This document shows, piece by piece, positions 57,682-64,000 of a DNA stretch of 64,000 nucleotides. The DNA comes from Helichrysum umbraculigerum (Eukaryota; Streptophyta; Magnoliopsida; Asterales; Asteraceae), in NCBI GenBank assembly GCA_949592205.1, contig CATIUR010000004.1:85039337-85103336 (forward strand), in the 5' to 3' direction. The translations under genes and the position numbers were made by a program. Position 1 is the first letter of the stretch. The number at the start of each line of letters is the position of its first letter. Under the pieces are notes generated by a model. It was not told where the DNA came from and ran no database searches. It saw nothing but the letters and a program-made list of their open reading frames with translations.

Positions 57682-60600
57682 TGTCGCACCCCCAAAACAC
57701 GTGGCAGCGGAAACATAAGTTGTCATGGGGGCTACGACCAAATCAAATATCACAACACAAAGATTAAAGCAAACGACCTCTATATGAGACGTTTGAAAAC
57801 GTTACATTCCATAAATAAAAGCTTACATAAGATTCTAAAGTTCGCAAACATAGTCTAGAGATTTATAATACATAATCGTTGATACAAAATGTCATAATGC
57901 AATTTAAATCTCCTGTTTGAAAATATGCGACTCGAGCTATGCTTTCCAAAAGCATCCTACTGTCCTGTTTCCTGTAGGTAGTCCTACTGCGTCTGTAAAC
58001 CTGAGAATACATACTAAAAGGGTCAACATAAAGTTGGTGAGTTCATAGGTTTGCAAGCAGTTGTAAACATAAGTAAGAAATATGAGATTTCCGTTGCGTT
58101 GGACGTATGCAAAAACTGTTGTAAAAATATCAAGTTATCATTTGTTATTCCTTGTTTTCCTTTGTTATCATTTGTTATTCCTTGTTTTCCTTTGTTATCA
58201 TTTGTTATCCTTTGCGTCATGAGCTCATAGTTCGAAGCTTAACCCTTGTTGTTGCCTCAACAAGTGTCTAATCCGGAACACTCGTTTGTCAAGTATTATG
58301 CGTCCGTTTGACCAGTTAGAGCAACCTAACCCGGACGGGGGTGTCAATCCCCAATAGATCTATTCACAAATACTCACGCTTACAAATAATTAACGAACTA
58401 CGATGTGCGAGGGCTTTGTTGGATTATGGTTTCACTCATGCGTTATCCTTTGCTTTCCCTTGTTTCCTTTGTTTTCATTGTTCCCTTTGTTATCCATTGT
58501 TTATAAAACAGTTGTATAAAAGCAGTTGCATAACGACAGTTGTATAAAGCATGTACAAAGATAGTTGTATAAAACGTGTGTGTATGTATTCTCACCCCAA
58601 AATAGTTAAAACGAGTAAAACGGGGGCTATGAAACTCACCTTAGATTAGCAAGTGGCAAGCAAATATCAAATAAGCAAGCAAACCGATGTGCAACCTTCT
58701 AACGTCCTAAACGTATAAGGTTGTGTAAGTAGATGTCTTGTAAGACCATCTATAGCGATTGTATAAGTGGGGGTTAATGTCCACTTAAGCCAATCGTGTA
58801 AGTGGAGGGTTAATGTCCACCTAAATCACAATGTAGGTGGAGGGTTAATGTCCACCTAAGGCTAGTTCATCCAACTAGTATGTCCAAATAAGTTGTTCAA
58901 GTTTGTTTATCAACAACGTGTACGACCCGTTGGTGAAAGTTTGTAATAATAATTCGTTAAGACATTATTATTAGGATGATGTTATACTTACATATGTATA
59001 GTATGTTTCATGTTGCATTGTATAAGTATTAACGTTATTTGAAGTTTAACACTTAGTGAGAAAACTAGTTTTTAAAGATTCTGTTTCATGCGACACTTAA
59101 GTCTGTTTGGATTTTGCTAAGTCAAAAACGTGGTCAACTATGACGGTTTGACCCGAATCTTTTTCTCAAGTCATATTCCAGTAAATAAAGGTTATAAAAG
59201 TTACTATTTCATATTGTAGCCGTTTCGAGATGTCGGTTTTTAATACGCATGTCAAAACTTAAGATTTTCATGTTTTCGGTTTTTATCGGTTTACTTCGGC
59301 ACTCGATTTTAACATGTTCTAGTCTGAATTTGATTCCAACATTTTTACCAGATGTTCATGAGTGTATCTAGTTTATAACCTGATTTTTCCAAGATCCATA
59401 ATGTCCATTTAGATAGATAATAAATCTTACGAAAGAACCGTACTCGGTTTTCGACAAATATCAGGCAGTCGCAAAGATCAGATTATATACAAAAATAAGT
59501 ACGGATCTGGCAAAAGTGCAAAACACGAAAGTTGTAGCTCTTTTCAATACGCAACTTTTAAAAAAAATTCGTTGTCTAACTCTTAACAGAGCTCAAGTTA
59601 TGGCCGATTCTGTGGACTGATTTTCTGGAGACAGATTCTGTCACATTTTGCATGTTTTCGGTTTATGTCGGGTCATTACGCCAACTGATTTCACCTACCT
59701 ATAGTCCAAATCAAACTTCCAAATTTTTACCAACTGATTTACTAAGTGTCTTGACTAACATATCAAATTTTCAGCTTCTAACAAGTCCATTAACATAGTT
59801 AAATAAAGCCGCGTAACAACCGAACACATTTTATCGAAAAAACTTCCTGGTCAGTCTTATAAATTGGTTCGTAGAGAAAAACGTGTACGTTTCTGGAAAA
59901 AGTGTAAAACACAAAAGTTGTAGATCTTTTCGATACGCAAATTTTAAAAAAAAATGCATCTTCTAACTCTCAATATTTGATTTTATACGAATATTTTCGT
60001 GAACTGTCGATTTTTGAGCAGATTCATGCATGTTCTTGTTTGCTTTATAAAAACGATTTTTAACAACAATCTTGGACATATTCATGATAGATGAACTATA
60101 AAACATGTTAATAATCATCATATATCAGAATCTAAAGAAAGATTAGGTGTTCTTACGAAGAAATTGATGAAGAAAAGAAGAGATGATGAAGGTGTTGATG
60201 ATTCTTGAGCTTTATCTTGATCTTCCCCTTTAGATGATGATGATGGCGATTTTGTGGTGGTGATTGTGAGGATTTTTGGCCTGAAAATGGCTGAGCTTTT
60301 GAGAGAGTTTTTGTGAGAGAGAAATGAGTAAGTGATTGTGTGTGAGTTTGAAAAAGAAGGGAGGTGCATGTAATATGTGTGGCTAGTCAAAAAGAGTATC
60401 ATGATTGTCTTTTGCATGGGATTTAAGTGGCTAAAAGGGAAGGTGGCACATGGTGCACATGGGGGCCGGCCATGGGGGGGGCCCACACAAGGGTATTTTG
60501 GTCATTTTCCATTTCTAGCTTAAATCGTTGCGTTTTTCGTTCGTTTACCCGATTGTTTAAACGTTTATTTGTACGTTAAATGTTTAGTTGACGTTTTTAT

Positions 60601-61225
60601 TTAACGATTTGAGTTTCGATATTTCTACTTGAAATATTTAATATAGTACTTGGAAACACTTATAAAAATGTTTCGTTAAATTATTGGCCTCGATTTGCGT
60701 GCACGTTCTACGGCGGTTTAATCGCGTAACGTTATTTTGAGTCGTTTAGATTAACGATATAATTTGGATAAATTTCCATTGAAGTATTATTTAAAATACT
60801 TAGTTTAGGTTGTCAATTTAATTATTGACGTACGTTTGGTCGTCGAAATAAATTCGCGCGTTTTCGTTGCGTTTGAGACGTTTTAACCAAAACGCCTAAG
60901 TTTTTCGAGTATTATTTTAACCAAATAATAAGTAATGATAAATAACTTCTAAAAATAGATTAAGGTTATTTATAGAAATGTTTTCACCAACGTCGTATAA
61001 TTTGTCGGACTCCGTTCGGTTGTTTTGCACAATTTCACCAAATTGCGTAAGTGTAATTTCAACTAATTACGTAAGCGTAATATAATCAATTACGGGGGTG
61101 TATATTCACATAAATACACAAATAGTTACAAGTAATTACAAGTATTTAGCCTAATACTAAACTAAACACACGTAATTAGGATTTCTAGTAGGTTAATCAG
61201 TAACCCTAAATCGTCGGGTGTCACA
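57682..61225 (-). repeat. G 5' LTR (3544 bp)
   Basis: Copy of 51757-55300, offset 5925 bp, repeating the 30-bp array (58134-58214) and the 35-bp hairpin repeat (58764-58858). Confidence 0.96.
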
Positions 61226-61230
61226 AAGGA

Positions 61231-62026
61231 TGATATGAATCCTGAAGTTATTGAGAGGAAAGAAAAAGAAAAGAAAGAAACTGAAAAAGAAAAGAAAAAA
61301 ACTGAAAGAGAAAATAAATTAAAAGAAAAGGAAGAAAAGGAAAAGAAAGAAAAGGAAGATGCTGAGAAAAGAAAGAAAGAAGAAAAAGAAAGAAAGAAAA
61401 GAGAGTTGGATGAAATTCCTGATATTGAAAGGAATGTTGATGAATTGAAAGAGTATATTCTGTTACAACCAATGGAGTCAGAGGTAATTAATGTTGATTT
61501 GCCTGGAATTATTGATTGGTCCATTGAACAGTTTGTTAATCCTGTTAAGATTCACAAGATTAAAATTGAAAGAGTAGATGGAAATGTATCTTGGTGGAGA
61601 TCTTTCAGGGATTTGATAAAGAGAATTAGTAGAACTGATTTGGTCAGGATGTATGAAATTGGAATGGAGAAGGATTTGGATTCAAAGAAATTTGATAATC
61701 TGGTTGAGAAGGTTACATGGCATTGGATTAAAGCTATGTTTGAACCAGAAGAGTTTCCATTTCAATTCAGCACTTTCAGCAAGGTTAAGCATTGGATTTA
61801 TCATGCAAAACCTGGAGTACATCAGATTGTTATGGATGATGCAGTGTTTATGTGGATGTTGACAGATAGATTTTATGATATAAATCTGAGATTTTTGATG
61901 AGCATGAGAAATACAAGGTTACAAGCTGCTGTTTTAGATGATGTAGCTCAGAATTTGGTTTATATGGTGCTGAATCAGATTTATAAGAAGGAGGAAATAG
62001 AGAGAAGGAAGAGAAGAAAAGACTGA
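61231..62026 (+). CDS. S third ORF, segment 3 (coiled coil and C-terminal domain)
   Basis: Resumes the frame cut at 51756 (residues 808-1072) and ends TGA at 62024-62026. It starts with a long Lys/Glu helix (about 815-875), then a folded-looking domain rich in aromatic residues (SWWRSFRDLIKRI; VTWHWIKAMFEPEEFPFQFS; VKHWIYHAKPGVHQIVMDDA; MWMLTDRFYDINLRFLMSM) and a basic tail (RRKRRKD). No membrane helix is evident. I recognise no catalytic motif. Together the three segments give 3219 nt, an exact multiple of three, with no stop. Confidence 0.85.
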
Positions 62027-62103
62027 CAGTTTTGAAAGAATTTTGTAAAGCTCATAATGGAGGATTAGAAGAAACTTAATACTGTGGAGGACAGATTAAG
62101 TTT

Positions 62104-62112
62104 AGGGGGAGA
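62104..62112 (+). other. S polypurine tract
   Basis: AGGGGGAGA just before the 3' LTR. Another purine-rich stretch (about 62057-62075) precedes it; multiple tracts are a known Sirevirus trait. Confidence 0.8.
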
Positions 62113-62123
62113 TTGTTGGGTCA

Positions 62124-62461
62124 TAACTGTTTTGGGTTGAAGTTGTTATTGATAAGAAGACAAAGAGTACAAGTGTTTAAAACTGTTTGTGTTGAAGGTT
62201 ACAACTGTCTTTACAAAGCTACAACTGATAGAAGAAATCTGAAGAGAAGACAAGTGTTACAACTGATTGAAGATTGATTTCAACTGATAGTTATGTATGT
62301 GTAAGTAGTTGAAACTGCTTATGTGTTTGTAACTATTAGTTATATATATAGCAGTTAACACTGATTTTGTATTTGTACTTAGTCTTATATTACAATTGAA
62401 GTAGTTACCACTGAATGTTTAATAGTCACAACTATTTACTTCAGAATGGTAGTTACAACTG
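62124..62461 (+). promoter_or_regulatory. YAACTG (MYB-core-like) motif cluster in S U3
   Basis: TAACTG/CAACTG at 62124, 62202, 62222, 62260, 62281 and 62456, and inverted CAGTTA at 62352. All are upstream of the TATA box. Binding by MYB factors is inferred from the known core motif. Confidence 0.5.
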
Positions 62462-62545
62462 TTTATGATTTTGTGATAAGTATGAGTCGGTTATGGAAGT
62501 TATTTTATTCCATATTCGTAGGAGATTGTATAGGACTCTATGTGT

Positions 62546-62554
62546 TATAAATAG
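62546..62554 (+). promoter_or_regulatory. TATA box of S 3' LTR
   Basis: TATAAATAG, a consensus-quality TATA box about 430 bp into the LTR. Confidence 0.75.
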
Positions 62555-62803
62555 AGATCCTTTAGACCTAGATAGGTCAAGGTTTTTGCGCAGCTTCAAG
62601 GTTTTCTGTAACCCTAATACATTAAGTGTATTCGTCTTATAAACATTAATAAGATTGAAGCTTTCGGTATATTATTGTGTTCATCATATTAATTTATATT
62701 CGTTGATCTTCTTAATATTATTGAGTGTGATTCCGTAACTTCTCAATAATACATTCAAGGCTTATTATATATGATTGTTTATTAAGTTAAACAGGGACTA
62801 ACA

Positions 62804-64000
62804 AGCTCCTCGTGTCTAAGTAGTTCTAGAATGGTTTTGAGATGTTGCGCGTGTTCTTGTTCGTTTCGTGAATATATGAGGATGTCATCGATAAAGACGA
62901 TAACAAACTTGTCTAGATAGGGTTTGCACACCCGATTCATAAGATCCATGAATACAGCCGGTGCGTTGGTTAGACCGAATGGCATCACTTGGAATTCGTA
63001 ATGCCCATAAAGGGTTCTAAAAGTAGTTTTCGGGATATCGGTGTCGTGAACACGTAGTTGATGATAACCTGACCGAAGATCGATATTTGAATAAAAACTC
63101 GACCCCTTGAAGTTGGTCAAACAGGTCATCGATGCGCGGAAGTGGATATCGGTTCTTGACGGTTAACTTGTTCAACTCTCGATAGTCGATACACATTCGG
63201 AATGAACCGTCCTTCTTTTTGACAAACAAGACCGGAGCTCCCCAAGGTGAAGAACTCGGTCTGATGAATCCTCTTTCCAGGAGTTCCTATAATTGGTTAG
63301 ACAACTCCTGAAGTTCGGATGGGGCTAAACGGTATGGTGCTCGGGCAACAGATGCACCACCTGGCACGACATCGATTGAGAACTCAACCTGTCTCAATGG
63401 GGGTAGACCAGGCAGTTCTTCGAGAAAGACTTCTGGAAAATCTCGTACGATTGGCACATCCTCAAGTCGCTCCTCCTCCTACTTTTTCTCCATGATGTGT
63501 GCGAGGATTGCTGGGTAACCCTTTCTCAGAAATTTCTGGGTTTTCAAGCAAGAGATGATATTCAGTCTCGTCCCACCGGTCTCCCCGTGTATGATCAAAG
63601 TTCTACCGGCGGTGAGAGGAATGCGGACAATTTTGTCATAGCAGAAGATTTCAGCGCGATGTTTGGACAACCAGTCCATACCAATGATAACGTCAAAACT
63701 TCCAATTTTGACAGGCATAAGATCGATTGAGAAGGTTTCGTCGGCTAAGTTTAAAGTGCAATTAGGTATCACACTATTGGTTTCTTTAAGTTTGTCGTCC
63801 GCTAATTCTACAGTGTACTTAACATCTAGGGCAACAGGCGTGATGTCAAGCAATGGGTAAAATTCATCTGAAATAAAGCTCCTATCGGCACCAGTATCAA
63901 ATAGAACAGAAGCAGATAAGTTGTTGAGGAGGAACATACCCGAGACCACATTCGGGTCTTGACGGGCTTCCCCAGAGTTGAGTACGAAGGCTCTACCTCT
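62804..64000 (-). pseudogene. pol: E: decayed protease-RT of a chromodomain-type Gypsy element
   Basis: Minus-strand pol closely related to D. From the right edge it reads FVLNSG, the protease (FDTGADRSF; IIGMDWLSKHRAEI), then RT to FIDDILIYS and the stretch just after it. Breaks are a TAG at 63479-63481 (Ser codon in D), a TAG at 63287-63289 (Gln codon in D) and an extra base in the C run at 63103-63106 that shifts frame. It is cut at 62804 by the S LTR; the rest of its pol presumably lies beyond the 5' end of S. It is the oldest layer in the window. Confidence 0.9.

Larger units (their letters stand above)
51757..61225 (-). mobile_element. G: gag-only chromovirus-type LTR element (9.5 kb)
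   Basis: LTRs 51757-55300 and 57682-61225 are each 3544 bp, begin TGTCGCACCC and end GGGTGTCACA. By eye I found a single difference (near 53769/59694). AAGGA duplication is perfect (51752-51756 and 61226-61230). The internal 2381 bp holds an initiator-Met primer site, a gag ORF and a polypurine tract, with no pol. It is a very recent non-autonomous insertion into the third ORF of S. Confidence 0.96.
1..62803 (+). mobile_element. S: Sirevirus (Ty1/Copia) element, 5' part outside window, split by four insertions
   Basis: After removal of A, F, C (with D, B, H) and G, the remaining pieces 1-282, 13214-15887, 18393-21958, 50779-51756 and 61231-62803 form one plus-strand element. The order is gag zinc knuckle, protease, integrase, RT, RNase H, long third ORF, polypurine tract, 3' LTR. 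Integrase before RT identifies Copia, and a long ORF after pol is the Sirevirus hallmark. About 9.1 kb is in view; the 5' LTR and gag N-terminus lie left of base 1. The right end abuts a disrupted RT gene (E), so S was itself inserted into E. The target duplication cannot be checked because the left flank is not in view. Confidence 0.93.
62114..62803 (+). repeat. S 3' LTR (690 bp)
   Basis: TGTTGGGTC to GGGACTAACA, with short inverted ends TGTT/AACA. The right boundary is set where the minus-strand RT frame of E resumes. The 5' partner lies outside the window, so the ends are inferred. U3 carries seven YAACTG-type motifs and a TATA box. Confidence 0.82.

Noticed and set aside
1..64000. Host genes, rRNA or tRNA genes
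   Set aside because: I found no exon-like coding sequence or RNA gene that is not explained by one of the retrotransposons.

Overview
This is plant nuclear DNA with no recognisable host gene. Every part of it belongs to LTR retrotransposons nested inside one another. The element families (Sirevirus Copia, Athila-type Gypsy, chromodomain Tekay/Del-type Gypsy) point to a eudicot. The long third ORF of the Sirevirus, of a kind I associate with composite-family (Asteraceae) genomes, makes that family my best guess; this is inference from remembered protein families, not a search.

Layout, outermost first. (0) E, a decayed minus-strand chromodomain-type Gypsy element, occupies 62804-64000 and runs off the right edge. 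(1) S, a plus-strand Sirevirus, was inserted into E. It fills everything from the left edge to 62803 once later insertions are removed; its 5' LTR lies outside the window. (2) Four insertions sit in S: A (283-13208, plus, Athila type, about 12.9 kb), F (15888-18387, minus, solo LTR), C (21959-50773, minus, a solo LTR of about 2.5 kb cut into four pieces) and G (51757-61225, minus, gag-only element). (3) Three elements sit inside C: D (23385-32062, plus, deleted chromovirus), B (32914-43433, minus, non-autonomous Athila relative) and H (43663-50754, minus, gag-only element). All seven insertions into S or C keep perfect 5-bp target duplications (ATAAT, TATAG, GCTTA, AAGGA, GGTTG, GTTCC, TAAAT), so the nesting order is secure.

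Coding content. S has a gag-pol with several stops and a frameshift, but its third ORF (20514-21958, 50779-51756, 61231-62026) is open for 1072 codons when C and G are subtracted. A has one gag-pol reading frame with three nonsense codons plus a small extra ORF. D keeps a coiled-coil leader ORF, gag, protease and RT, has lost RNase H and most of integrase, and keeps the integrase tail with a chromodomain. B has Athila ends, primer site and 3' region, but its coding region is one 441-codon ORF with no recognisable retroelement domain. H and G each encode only Gag between LTR pairs that are almost identical, so they moved recently and must borrow enzymes from autonomous relatives.

The most unusual signals are in the LTRs. 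(i) Arrays of a 10-bp palindrome CCGTATACGG at a strict 20-21 bp spacing lie upstream of the TATA box in both A and B, with 5, 5, 6 and 8 copies. (ii) An array of eight hairpins in H has arms that vary between units and keep complementarity. (iii) A hairpin next to the polypurine tract of D, G and H also covaries. (iv) Palindromic GCGACG-type arrays in the chromovirus LTRs take a different but still self-complementary form in C.
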